This document shows positions 17,997-25,679 of a stretch of 64,000 bases of DNA, piece by piece (within the stretch, counting starts at the first letter, position 1; every line of letters begins with the position of its first letter). Source of the DNA: Streptomyces maremycinicus (GTDB taxonomy: Bacteria > Actinomycetota > Actinomycetes > Streptomycetales > Streptomycetaceae). The position numbers and the translations under genes are program-made. The notes beneath the pieces were generated by a model, which worked only from the letters and a program-made list of their open reading frames with translations, was not told the DNA's origin and did no database searches. The DNA is taken from NCBI RefSeq assembly GCF_001184025.1, contig NZ_BBYG01000010.1:186001-250000 (forward strand), read 5' to 3'.

Positions 17997-19031
17997 GTGG
18001 GCCACCCCTTCCCCATCCGAGAGATCGCACGTCAGGCGGGTCTGAGCGAGGCGACCGTCGACCGGGTGCTGAATGCCAGGGGAGGGGTGCGGGAGTCCAC
18101 CGTGCAGGAGGTCCGGCGGGCCATCGCCGATCTGGACCGGCAGCGCACCCAGGTCAGGCTCGTGGGGCGCACCTTCATGGTCGACATCGTGATGCGGGCG
18201 CCGGAACGATTCACCACCGCCGTGCGGGCCGCCCTGGAGGCCGAGCTGCCCTCCCTGCACCCGGCCGTCCTGCGCTCCCGCTTCCACTTCCGGGAGACCG
18301 GACCGGTGCAGGAGCAGGTCGCCACCCTCGACCGGATAGCCCGGCGCGGCTCACAGGGGGTGGTCCTCAAGGCGCCGGACGTCCCGGAGATCAACGCGGC
18401 CGTCGGCCGGCTGGTCGCCGCCGGGATCCCGGTCGTCACCCTGGTCACGGATCTGCCGGCCAGCGCCCGCCTCGCCTATGTCGGCATCGACGACCGGGCC
18501 GCCGGCGCCACCGCCGCCTACCTCATGGGCCAGTGGCTCGGGGACCGCCCCGGCAATGTGCTCACCAGCCTGAGCAGCGGCTTCTTCCGCAACGAGGAGG
18601 AGCGCGAGATGGGCTTCCGCAGCGTGATGCGGGCCCGCGACCCCGAGCGCACGCTGGTCGAGATCGCCGAGGGGCAGGGGCTGGACGTCACGCAGTACGA
18701 GCTCGTCCGGGCCGCGCTGGAACGCGACGCGGACATCCGCGCCGTCTACTCCATCGGCGGCGGCAACGACGCCACCCTGCGCGCCTTCGCCGACCTGGGC
18801 CGTGAGTGCGCCGTGTTCGTCGCGCACGACCTCGACCACGACAACACCCGGCTGCTGCGCGGCCACCGGCTGTCCGCCGTTCTCCACCACGACCTGCGCC
18901 ACGACGTGCGCGAGGCCTGTCACGCCGTGATGCGGGCGCACGGAGCGCTGCCGCCTGCCGGGCCCTTGCTGCCGTCCGCGATCCAGGTGGTCACCCCGTA
19001 CAACATGCCGCCCCGGGCGGCTGCCGGCTGA
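17997..19031 (+). CDS. LacI-family transcriptional regulator
   Basis: 344 residues. N-terminal HTH PIREIARQAGLSEATVDRVLNARGG, then hinge and a sugar-binding fold (Peripla_BP) with GVVLKAPDVPEINAAVGRLVAAGIPVVTLVTDLP and YVGIDDRAAGATAAYLMGQWLG. GTG 17997 with TGGGAG upstream. The ATVDRVLN form of the recognition helix and the ligand half resemble AglR/inositol or ribose-type regulators. It probably represses the divergent PhyH-SDR operon through the 17922 palindrome. Confidence 0.92.
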   Translation: MGHPFPIREIARQAGLSEATVDRVLNARGGVRESTVQEVRRAIADLDRQRTQVRLVGRTFMVDIVMRAPERFTTAVRAALEAELPSLHPAVLRSRFHFRETGPVQEQVATLDRIARRGSQGVVLKAPDVPEINAAVGRLVAAGIPVVTLVTDLPASARLAYVGIDDRAAGATAAYLMGQWLGDRPGNVLTSLSSGFFRNEEEREMGFRSVMRARDPERTLVEIAEGQGLDVTQYELVRAALERDADIRAVYSIGGGNDATLRAFADLGRECAVFVAHDLDHDNTRLLRGHRLSAVLHHDLRHDVREACHAVMRAHGALPPAGPLLPSAIQVVTPYNMPPRAAAG

Positions 19032-19068
19032 TGCGGCCGCCACCCGGGGCGCGGGTCCCGCGGGCGGG

Positions 19069-19737
19069 TCAGCGCAGTGCCGCCGGCGTGGCCGCCGCGG
19101 GGGCGACGCGTGCCGCGCCGCGGCAGGCGCAGACGCCCACGGCCAGCAGCCAGTAGCTGAGGACGGCCCCGAGCAGGGCGGTCGTGCCCCAGCCGTTCGC
19201 CGCGTAGAAGAACGAGGGGTCGTTGCCGAAGAACAGCGACGGGACGAAGGCCAGGTTGATCGCGGCCAGGACGTAGGCCGAACGGCCGGTCCAGCGCGGC
19301 AGCAGACGCGCGCCGGTGACGGCCCGGCCCAGCGCGGTCAGGAAGAGCGCCAGCATCAGCTTGGAGATCGACCCGTAGAGGATGTAGGTGCCACTGACGT
19401 CGATGGTCGGGTCGATCGGACGGTCGGCGGCGATGACGGCACCGGCCTCGAGTCCCATCGAGACCAGGGTGACCGTGGCGTAGACGAGCCCCGTGGCGAA
19501 GGCCAGCGAGCCGGCCCACGTGTGGGCGGGGCTCACCCGGCCGACCAGTTCGCGGAACGCCGTCACGAACACGACCAGACTGGCCAGCGCGACGATCCCG
19601 ATGAGCAGCCGGGACAGGACGTTGCCGTCCGGCGGCGGGCCGTCGTAGACGAAGTAGAGCGGCACCTGGACGATGAGCGCGACCGCGGCGACCAGGGCGG
19701 CGAGGCCGGTCAGGCGGCGGGCGATGACTTCGGACAT
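19069..19737 (-). CDS. Multi-pass membrane protein, DUF4386-like
   Basis: 222 residues with about six hydrophobic segments: LTGLAALVAAVALIVQV, LLIGIVALASLVVFVTAF, an AGSLAFATGLVYATVTLVS helix, a middle ILYGSISKLMLALFLTAL helix, and two more near the end. The pattern fits the DUF4386 family of unknown function. ATG 19737; the upstream GGGGGA is a weak ribosome binding site. Convergent with the LacI gene 37 bp away. No function can be assigned. Confidence 0.75.
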   Translation of the reverse strand: MSEVIARRLTGLAALVAAVALIVQVPLYFVYDGPPPDGNVLSRLLIGIVALASLVVFVTAFRELVGRVSPAHTWAGSLAFATGLVYATVTLVSMGLEAGAVIAADRPIDPTIDVSGTYILYGSISKLMLALFLTALGRAVTGARLLPRWTGRSAYVLAAINLAFVPSLFFGNDPSFFYAANGWGTTALLGAVLSYWLLAVGVCACRGAARVAPAAATPAALR

Positions 19738-19886
19738 GAGGGTCCCCCGAGTTCCCGGTACGGCGGATTCGGTGCCGGCGTCCGCGGGTCGTCCGTGGTC
19801 GCGTTCGCCGACCCCTGAAGCCTGCCGCTCCCGGGGCTCCCCGTCCCTGGGCCTGGGAACCGGATCGGGGGTGGTCCTGACGCCAC

Positions 19887-19962
19887 CCCTACGGGTGCAC
19901 ATCCGGCCGGGTGCCGCGGGCCCTACGGGTGCACATCCGGCCGGGTGCCGCGGGCCCTACGG
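19887..19962. repeat. 34-bp tandem duplication over the 3' end of a Gfo/Idh gene
   Basis: A 34-bp unit beginning CCCTACGGGTGCACATCC occurs at 19887-19920 and again at 19921-19954 without a mismatch, followed by an 8-base third start (CCCTACGG). The last partial copy includes the stop codon of the minus-strand dehydrogenase, so the duplication lies just outside its coding end. Confidence 0.85.
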
Positions 19963-21123
19963 CCGCACGTCCACCCAGGTGCCGCTCGCCGCGGAGCGTG
20001 TCATCGCCTCCAGCACGGTCGCGCTGTGCACCGCGTCCGTGAGCGTCGCCCCGTACGGGGTGCCCTCGGCGATCGAGCGCAGGAAGCGGTAGGCCTCCAC
20101 GACCTTCAGGTCGTCGTAGCCCATGGCGTTCGCCGCGCCCGGCTGGAAGGCTCCGAACTCGCCGTCGCCCGGGCCGACGTACACCGTGCTGACGGGCTGG
20201 TCCTGGTAGGTGGTGCCGCGGCTGACGCCCAGTTCGTTCATCCGCCGGAAGTCCCAGAACACGGCGCCCCGGGTGCCGTGCACCTCGAAGCCGTAGTTGT
20301 TCTGCTCGCCGACGGAGACCCGGCAGGCCTCCAGCACGCCCCGGGCGCCGGAGGCGAACCGCAGCAGGCAGTTGACGTAGTCCTCGTTCTCGACCGGGCC
20401 GAGTTCGCCGCCCACGGCGAGGCTGTGCCCCGCCGTCGCTCCCGTCGGCCGGGCCCGCTCGGGGACGAAGACCGCCGTGTCGGCCGTCAGGGACGTGATG
20501 TCACCGAGCAGGAAACGGGCCAGGTCGGCGCCGTGCGAGGCCAGGTCGCCCAGCACTCCGCTGCCGCCCCGCCCGCGCTCGTACCGCCAGGTGAGGGCGC
20601 CGTCGGGATGGGCCGCGTAGTCGCTGAAGAGACGGACGCGGACATGCGTGACCGTGCCGAGTTCACCCGAGGCGATCAGGTCGCGGGCCCTCTCCACGGC
20701 GGGCGCGTTGCGGTAGTTGAACCCGACCGCGCCCTGCACGCCCGCCGCGGCCACCGCGTCCGCCACCGCCCGGGCGTCCGCCGGCGCGAGCCCCACCGGC
20801 TTCTCGATCCAGAGGTGTTTGCCCGCCTCGGCCATCGCGACACCGATCTCGCGGTGCAGGAAGTTGGGCGCGGTGACGCTGACGGCCCGCACCCGCGGGT
20901 CGGCGGCCACCTCGCGCCAGTCCCGCGTCGCGGTGGCGAAGCCGAACTGCTCGGCGGCCTCGTCGGCCCGGCCGGGCACCTCCTCGGCGACCGTCACCAG
21001 CTCCGGACGCAGGGCCAGCCGCGGGTAGTGGTGCCGTACGCGCGCGTACGCCTGGGTGTGCACCCGGCCCATCCAGCCGAACCCGACGACGGCCACTCCC
21101 AGCCCGTCCACCATGGCAGTCAC
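19957..21123 (-). CDS. Gfo/Idh/MocA family oxidoreductase
   Basis: 388 residues. NAD loop VAVVGFGWMGRVHTQAY, the lysine motif WIEKPVGLAP, and GDLASHGADLARFL at the catalytic His/Asp site. The FGWMGRVH form suggests a subfamily different from the dehydrogenase at 14684. I use the GTG at 21123 because AGGAAGGG lies five bases upstream; the ATG at 21114 is possible but has that site 15 bases away. Divergent from a LacI-family gene 120 bp away, so the pair is probably a self-contained sugar-oxidation module. Confidence 0.9.
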   Translation of the reverse strand: MTAMVDGLGVAVVGFGWMGRVHTQAYARVRHHYPRLALRPELVTVAEEVPGRADEAAEQFGFATATRDWREVAADPRVRAVSVTAPNFLHREIGVAMAEAGKHLWIEKPVGLAPADARAVADAVAAAGVQGAVGFNYRNAPAVERARDLIASGELGTVTHVRVRLFSDYAAHPDGALTWRYERGRGGSGVLGDLASHGADLARFLLGDITSLTADTAVFVPERARPTGATAGHSLAVGGELGPVENEDYVNCLLRFASGARGVLEACRVSVGEQNNYGFEVHGTRGAVFWDFRRMNELGVSRGTTYQDQPVSTVYVGPGDGEFGAFQPGAANAMGYDDLKVVEAYRFLRSIAEGTPYGATLTDAVHSATVLEAMTRSAASGTWVDVRP

Positions 21124-21187
21124 CACGACCCTTCCTTGGACCGCTCCATCAGCTGACCAGGCCACCCTGTGGGCCGTTTCCCCAGGG

Positions 21188-21214
21188 TGTCAAGGGACTC
21201 GAAGCCCTTTGACA
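21188..21214. promoter_or_regulatory. Inverted-repeat operator between Gfo/Idh and LacI genes
   Basis: TGTCAAGGG ... CCCTTTGACA, arms 21188-21196 and 21205-21214 with an 8-base centre. The right arm contains TTGACA, which could be the -35 box of the LacI gene at 21244, so binding would block its own promoter. Confidence 0.55.
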
Positions 21215-21243
21215 TCGGTTGCCGCACATGGAACGGTCCAATC

Positions 21244-22296
21244 ATGAGACCACCCACCATCCGTGACGTCGCCGAGCGGGCCGGAGTGTCCAAGTCACTG
21301 GTCTCCCTGGTGCTGCGCGGCTCCGACCAGGTGCGGGCCGAGAAACGGGAGGCCGTCCTGCGGGCCGTGCGCGAGCTGGGCTACCGGCCCGACGCGGCCG
21401 CGCGCAGCCTCGGCGAGCGGCGAACCGCCACCGCCACCGGCTCCCCACCCGGCCCGGGCGGCGGGACCCCGCTGGTCGGCGTTCTGCTGCACGACCTGCG
21501 CAATCCCTGGTACGTGGACCTGCTGGACGGCCTCAACTCGCTGCTGCACGCGAGCGGCCTGCACATGCTGCTGGGCGACGCCCGGCTGCACCGGCGCGTC
21601 GGCCAGGACCCGGCCGGGCCCTTCCTCGACCTGAGGGCGGAGGGGCTGGTCGTGGTCGGCACGCTGCCCGACCCGGCCGCGCTGGAGACGGTCGCCGCCC
21701 GGATGCCGGTCGTCGTCGCGGCGGCCCGGGAGCCGGTGCCGGCCGGGGTGGACCTGGTGGCCGACGACGACGAGCACGGTGCCCGGCTGGCCACCGAGCA
21801 CCTCGTCGGACTCGGTCACCGCCGCATCGCCCACCTGGCGGGCTACGGTGCCGTCGCCGACCTGCGCCGGCGAGGCTTCGAGGCCACCATGCGGGCGGCG
21901 GGACCCGATCGGGTGGCGCTGGTCGAGGCGGGGGACATGACCGAGGAGGGCGGCTACCGGGCCACGGTACGGCTGCTCGCCCGCCCCGACCGGCCCACGG
22001 CCGTCTTCGCCGTCAACGACATGACGGCGGTGGGGGTGCTGTCGGCGGCCGGGGAACTGGGCCTGCGCGTGCCGCACGACCTGTCCGTGGTCGGCTACGA
22101 CAACACCGGCATCTCCCGGTTGCGTCATGTGTGGCTCACGACCGTGGACGGCGCCGGTCACGAGGTCGGCCGTCGCGCCGCGCGCTGTCTGCTCGACCGG
22201 CTGGAGGGGCCGGTCGGAGCGGGGCGGCTGCACCTGGCGCCGCCGGTCCTGGAGGTCCGGGGGACGACGGCGCGCCCGCCTTCGGTCACAGGGTGA
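21244..22296 (+). CDS. LacI-family transcriptional regulator
   Basis: 350 residues. HTH TIRDVAERAGVSKSLVSLVLRGSDQV is a textbook LacI head, with hinge helix YRPDAAARSLGER. The effector domain shows LVGVLLHDLRNPWYVDLLDGL, GHRRIAHLAGY, and FAVNDMTAVGVLSAAGELGLRVPHDLSVVGYDN. ATG 21244 has no clear ribosome binding site and may be near-leaderless. Divergent from the Gfo/Idh gene, which it probably represses. It overlaps the convergent cupin gene by 11 bp. Confidence 0.93.
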   Translation: MRPPTIRDVAERAGVSKSLVSLVLRGSDQVRAEKREAVLRAVRELGYRPDAAARSLGERRTATATGSPPGPGGGTPLVGVLLHDLRNPWYVDLLDGLNSLLHASGLHMLLGDARLHRRVGQDPAGPFLDLRAEGLVVVGTLPDPAALETVAARMPVVVAAAREPVPAGVDLVADDDEHGARLATEHLVGLGHRRIAHLAGYGAVADLRRRGFEATMRAAGPDRVALVEAGDMTEEGGYRATVRLLARPDRPTAVFAVNDMTAVGVLSAAGELGLRVPHDLSVVGYDNTGISRLRHVWLTTVDGAGHEVGRRAARCLLDRLEGPVGAGRLHLAPPVLEVRGTTARPPSVTG

Positions 22297-22660
22297 TCGC
22301 GTAGGCCTTCCGCAGGGTCTCGTGGACCGTCCAGGTCGTGCGGTCGCCCGCGCGCAGCACCGCCATGTCGCCGGGGCCGACCGTCAGCGTGGGACCGCCC
22401 TCGACCTCGATCGTCGCCGACCCGCTGATCACCACGAAAAGCTCGTCCGCCTCGGTGTCCGTGACGACGCCCGGGGTGATCTGCCAGATACCCCTGATCT
22501 GCCGGCCGTCCGCCGACTCCCACACCACCCTGCCCGTCACCTCGGGGGTGCCGGAGACGATCTGCCCCGGGTCGAGCGGCTCGGGTTCGAGGCCTGCGTC
22601 GGGGATGCGGACGACGAAGCTGTGGGACGGGGGGCCGTCGAGGCCGCTCTCGGTGCTCAT
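22286..22660 (-). CDS. Cupin-domain protein (DUF861/ethanolamine-type)
   Basis: 124-residue single cupin with the pattern of (S)-ureidoglycine/DUF861 cupins: RQIRGIWQITPGVVTDTEADELFVVISGSATIEVEGG and the second motif GPGDMAVLRAGDRTTWTVHE. The usual second and third His of metal-binding cupins are not evident in the first motif (TDTEADE), so it may not hold metal. Its 3' end overlaps the LacI-family gene on the other strand. Confidence 0.82.
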   Translation of the reverse strand: MSTESGLDGPPSHSFVVRIPDAGLEPEPLDPGQIVSGTPEVTGRVVWESADGRQIRGIWQITPGVVTDTEADELFVVISGSATIEVEGGPTLTVGPGDMAVLRAGDRTTWTVHETLRKAYAITL

Positions 22661-22782
22661 GGGGCGACCCTAGCGAGGCCGTACCTCCGCCGGGCGTGGA
22701 CACAGTGTGGGCTGTCCGCCCAGGTGGGAGGACACTTCGTCACGACTGGCGGCCCGTGCGGGGCGGGGTGATCGTGGAGCCC

Positions 22783-23295
22783 ATGGCGGACGACACCGCG
22801 GCGGCGCCCGAGCCGCACCGGCACGACGCGAGGGAGGCGCTCCTCTTCGGCGGTGTCTACGGCGCGGTACTGGCGAGCTCGATGGTCGCCGCGCTCAGCC
22901 AGTACGGCCACACCTCGCGCGGCAGCCGCCGCTACGACGCCCTCTGGCTGCTGGTGACCGCCTTCGCCTCGGCGCTCGCGCACGGCTACGCCCACTACAT
23001 CGCCGAGCGGGGCCCGCACCGCAGGGGTGACGCGCTGCGCTCGCTGGCCGAGGAGTGGCCCCTCGTGGCGGCCGTGCTGCCCACCGTGCTGATCCTGGCC
23101 GGCGCCGGCTGGGGCTGGTGGCCGACGGGCGGGGTGGAGCACGCCGCGTTCGCCCTGAACATCGCCCTGCTGTTCCTCCTCGGTCTGGTCACCGCCCGCT
23201 GGTCGCGCCGCCCGTGGGCCGTCGCGGTGCTGATCGGGGCGGTCGACGCGCTGCTCGGCGTGATCGTGGTCGTGGCGAACGCGTTGATCAAGTAA
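22783..23295 (+). CDS. Small membrane protein of unknown function
   Basis: 170 residues with four hydrophobic segments: ALLFGGVYGAVLASSMVAAL, LWLLVTAFASALAHGYAHYIA, LVAAVLPTVLILAGAGWGWW and FALNIALLFLLGLVTA, plus a last AVLIGAVDALLGVIVVVANALI. I prefer ATG 22783 (GGAG just upstream); a GTG at 22768 is possible. No named family recognised. Confidence 0.72.
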   Translation: MADDTAAAPEPHRHDAREALLFGGVYGAVLASSMVAALSQYGHTSRGSRRYDALWLLVTAFASALAHGYAHYIAERGPHRRGDALRSLAEEWPLVAAVLPTVLILAGAGWGWWPTGGVEHAAFALNIALLFLLGLVTARWSRRPWAVAVLIGAVDALLGVIVVVANALIK

Positions 23296-23300
23296 CCCGC

Positions 23301-23410
23301 ACGGTCCGCACCGGCCCGCACCGCCCGGCACGGTCCCGCTCCGCCCCGCATCGGCCCGCACCGCCCCACATCGGCCGGGATCGTCCCGCACCGCGGCCCG
23401 CGCCCTCCCC
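23301..23410. repeat. Degenerate GC-rich direct repeats
   Basis: Irregular repeats of CGGCCCGCACCGCCC-like units (for example 23312 and 23353) with roughly 10-21 bp spacing, non-coding, right after the membrane protein gene. The 230-bp gap to 23525 also holds the GntR promoter. No gene seen. Confidence 0.5.
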
Positions 23411-23462
23411 GTCCGGTGGGACCATGGCGCGGCGGACGTACGCGCGCAATACGGCGGACAAA

Positions 23463-23474
23463 ATTGTTGACAAT
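23463..23474. promoter_or_regulatory. FadR/GntR-type operator ATTGTTGACAAT
   Basis: ATTGT-TG-ACAAT is a perfect-arm palindrome of the kind bound by FCD-domain GntR regulators. It covers the -35 box of the gntR promoter. Eleven of its twelve bases recur before the MFS importer at 27795. Confidence 0.65.
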
Positions 23475-23496
23475 CTTGTTTCGCTAGATTTAGGTT
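23467..23496 (+). promoter_or_regulatory. Promoter of the gntR-gal operon
   Basis: TTGACA (23467-23472), 18 bp, TAGGTT (23491-23496), about 30 bp before the gntR start. The -35 is embedded in the operator, so autorepression is likely. Confidence 0.6.
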
Positions 23497-23525
23497 CGAC
23501 AGGCACTCACTCAGGGAGGGCAACC

Positions 23526-24176
23526 ATGCCGAAAGAAGCCCGTCCGAGCACCGGGGAGCAGGCCAAACAGCATGCGCTCGCGCAGCTGCGGCAGGCGATC
23601 CTGCACGGCGAGATGGCACCGGCCCAGCGGCTGGTGGAGAACGAGCTCGCCGAGCAGTTCGGTGTGACGCGGGCCAGCATCCGCGCGGCGCTCATCGATC
23701 TGGAGTCCCAGGGACTCGTCGAACGGATCCGCAACCGCGGCTCGCGGGTGCGGGTGGTGACCGTGGACGAAGCGGTCGCCATCACCGAGTGCCGCATGGT
23801 CCTCGAAGGACTGTGCGCGGCGAAGGCGGCCGTCGCGGCCAGCGACGACCAGCTGATCGAGCTGACCGACCTCGGCGCGGCGATGTCCAAGGCGGTCGCC
23901 GACGGCGAGCCGGTCACCTACTCCGACCTCAACCACGAACTGCACGTCCGCATCCGGGAGTTCTCCGGCCAGCAGACCGCGCAGGAGCTGCTGGAGCGGC
24001 TCAACGCCCAACTGGTGCGCCACCGTTTCCAGTTGGCACTGAGGCCGGGCAGGCCGCAGCAATCCCTGAACGAGCACCTGACCATGATCGAAGCGATCCG
24101 GGCCAGGGACCCCCAGGCGGCCGAGACGGCCGTCCGCGCCCACCTCACCAGCGTGATCGAGGCGCTGCGCGACTGA
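23526..24176 (+). CDS. GntR-family regulator with FCD (FadR C-terminal) domain
   Basis: 216 residues. Winged helix at about residues 15-80: ALAQLRQAILHGEMAPAQRLVENELAEQFGVTRASIRAALIDLESQGLVERIRNRGSRVRVV. The helical FCD domain follows, with the metal/ligand His pattern DLNHELHVRIREFS, and EHLTMIEAIRARD later. ATG 23526 with GGGAGGG. It heads the gallate-type operon, 49 bp before the first enzyme, and its operator word recurs at the importer gene, so it very likely controls both in response to an aromatic acid or ring-cleavage product. Confidence 0.93.
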   Translation: MPKEARPSTGEQAKQHALAQLRQAILHGEMAPAQRLVENELAEQFGVTRASIRAALIDLESQGLVERIRNRGSRVRVVTVDEAVAITECRMVLEGLCAAKAAVAASDDQLIELTDLGAAMSKAVADGEPVTYSDLNHELHVRIREFSGQQTAQELLERLNAQLVRHRFQLALRPGRPQQSLNEHLTMIEAIRARDPQAAETAVRAHLTSVIEALRD

Positions 24177-24225
24177 TCACGGCTGCGCGGGGCGGGCGCC
24201 CACCTGTCACCAAGGAGATCTGAGA

Positions 24226-24978
24226 ATGACCCAGGCCAACGCGCCCGCCAGCCCACCACGATCCACCCTCGTCGTCACCGCGCACGCCGGCGACTTCGTG
24301 TGGCGGGCGGGCGGTGCCATCGCCCTGGCCGCCTCCCGCGGGGAGAAGGTCACCATCGCGTGCCTGACCTTCGGCGAGCGCGGTGAGTCCGCCAAGGCAT
24401 GGCGCGAGGGCAGGAAGCTCGACGAGATCAAGGCGATACGCCGGGACGAGGCCGAGCGCGCCGCCGCCACCCTGGGCGCCGAGGTCCGCTTCTTCGACGC
24501 GGGCGACTACCCGCTCGTGGCCACCGCCGAGCTGACCGATCTGCTCGTCGCCGTCTACCGCGACACCCAGCCGGACGTGGTGCTCACCCACCCCACCGAG
24601 GACCCCTACAACGGCGACCACCCGGCCGCCAACCGTATGGCGCTGGAGGCCAGGGTCCTCGCCCAGGCCATCGGCTACCCGGGCGAGGGCGAGATCATCG
24701 GCGCTCCGCCGGTCTTCTACTTCGAGCCGCACCAGCCGGAGATGAGCGGTTTCAAGCCCGAGGTGCTGCTCGACATCACCGAGGTGTGGGAGACCAAGCG
24801 CAGGGCCATGGAGTGCCTCGGCGCCCAGCAGCACCTGTGGGACTACTACACGGACCTCGCCGTGCGCCGGGGTGTCCAGCTCAAGCGCAACGCCGGCCCG
24901 AACCTGGGCCTGGCGCACAAGACCATGGCCGAGGCGTACATGCGTCCCTACCCGCAGATCGCGAGGGAGCTGGCGTGA
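24226..24978 (+). CDS. galB: PIG-L family hydrolase, 4-oxalomesaconate hydratase-like (GalB)
   Basis: 250 residues. In Pseudomonas, GalB is a PIG-L-family protein that hydrates 4-oxalomesaconate to 4-carboxy-4-hydroxy-2-oxoadipate. Here the N-terminal motif is VTAHAGDFVWRAGGAIALAAS, where the usual PIG-L HPDDE is replaced by HAGDF, the form I associate with GalB. HPTEDPYNGDH supplies further metal-site residues. AAGGAG precedes the ATG. It is followed with a 4-bp overlap by the aldolase and then the tautomerase, which strongly supports the assignment. Specificity is inferred from this context. Confidence 0.85.
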   Translation: MTQANAPASPPRSTLVVTAHAGDFVWRAGGAIALAASRGEKVTIACLTFGERGESAKAWREGRKLDEIKAIRRDEAERAAATLGAEVRFFDAGDYPLVATAELTDLLVAVYRDTQPDVVLTHPTEDPYNGDHPAANRMALEARVLAQAIGYPGEGEIIGAPPVFYFEPHQPEMSGFKPEVLLDITEVWETKRRAMECLGAQQHLWDYYTDLAVRRGVQLKRNAGPNLGLAHKTMAEAYMRPYPQIARELA

Positions 24979-25679
24979 GCGGCGTGATCGTGACGAACCC
25001 GCCGAAGGCGGAGCTGAAGGACGTCGACGCGCTGGCCGGTTTCGGCGTGGCCACGGTCGGCGAGGCGATGGGCCGGACCGGGCTGCTGAGCCCGGAGATC
25101 CGCCCGATCCAGCAGGGCGTACGGGTCGCCGGCACCGCCGTGACCGTGCTCAGCTGGCCCGGCGACAACCTGATGATCCACGCGGCCGTCGAGCAGTGCG
25201 GCGAGGGCGACATCCTGGTCGTCACCACCACCTCCCCGTCCACCGACGGCATGTTCGGCGAGCTCTTCGCGACCGCGCTCCAGCGCCGCGGGGTGCGGGG
25301 CGTGATCACCAACGCGGGCATCCGCGACACCCAGGAGCTGCGGGACATGGGCTTCGCGGCCTGGTCGCGGGCGGTCTCCTCGCAGGGCACCGTGAAGGCC
25401 ACCGGCGGCTCGGTCAACGTACCGATCGCCATCGACGGCCAGGTGATCCGGCCGGGCGACGTGATCCTCGCCGACGACGACGGTGTCGTGGTCGTCCCGC
25501 GGGAGCGGGCCCGCGCCACCGCGGCGGCGTCCGAGGCCCGCGAGGCCAAGGAGGCGCGCTCCCGTGCCGCCTTCCTCGACGGTGAACTCGGCCTGGACCG
25601 CTACGGGTTGAGGGAGACCCTGAAGCGGCTCGGTGTCGAGTACAAGACGTACGACGCGTACGCGGGGGAGTCGTCGTGA
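24975..25679 (+). CDS. galC: 4-carboxy-4-hydroxy-2-oxoadipate aldolase (LigK/GalC family)
   Basis: 234-residue RraA-fold class II aldolase that splits CHA to pyruvate and oxaloacetate. FGVATVGEAMGRTG at the N-terminus, WPGDNLMIHAAVEQCGEGDILVV, GVRGVITNAGIRDTQELRDMGF (conserved Gly/Arg/Asp catalytic segment) and the RPGDVILADDDGVVVVP motif are typical of LigK/GalC rather than of the RNase regulator RraA, with the C-terminal extension also present. GTG start overlaps the galB stop. Last step of gallate/protocatechuate 4,5-cleavage. Confidence 0.92.
   Translation: MSGVIVTNPPKAELKDVDALAGFGVATVGEAMGRTGLLSPEIRPIQQGVRVAGTAVTVLSWPGDNLMIHAAVEQCGEGDILVVTTTSPSTDGMFGELFATALQRRGVRGVITNAGIRDTQELRDMGFAAWSRAVSSQGTVKATGGSVNVPIAIDGQVIRPGDVILADDDGVVVVPRERARATAAASEAREAKEARSRAAFLDGELGLDRYGLRETLKRLGVEYKTYDAYAGESS

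Noticed and set aside
24975..25679. RraA regulator of RNase E
   Set aside because: Length, C-terminal extension and operon place it with LigK/GalC aldolases.
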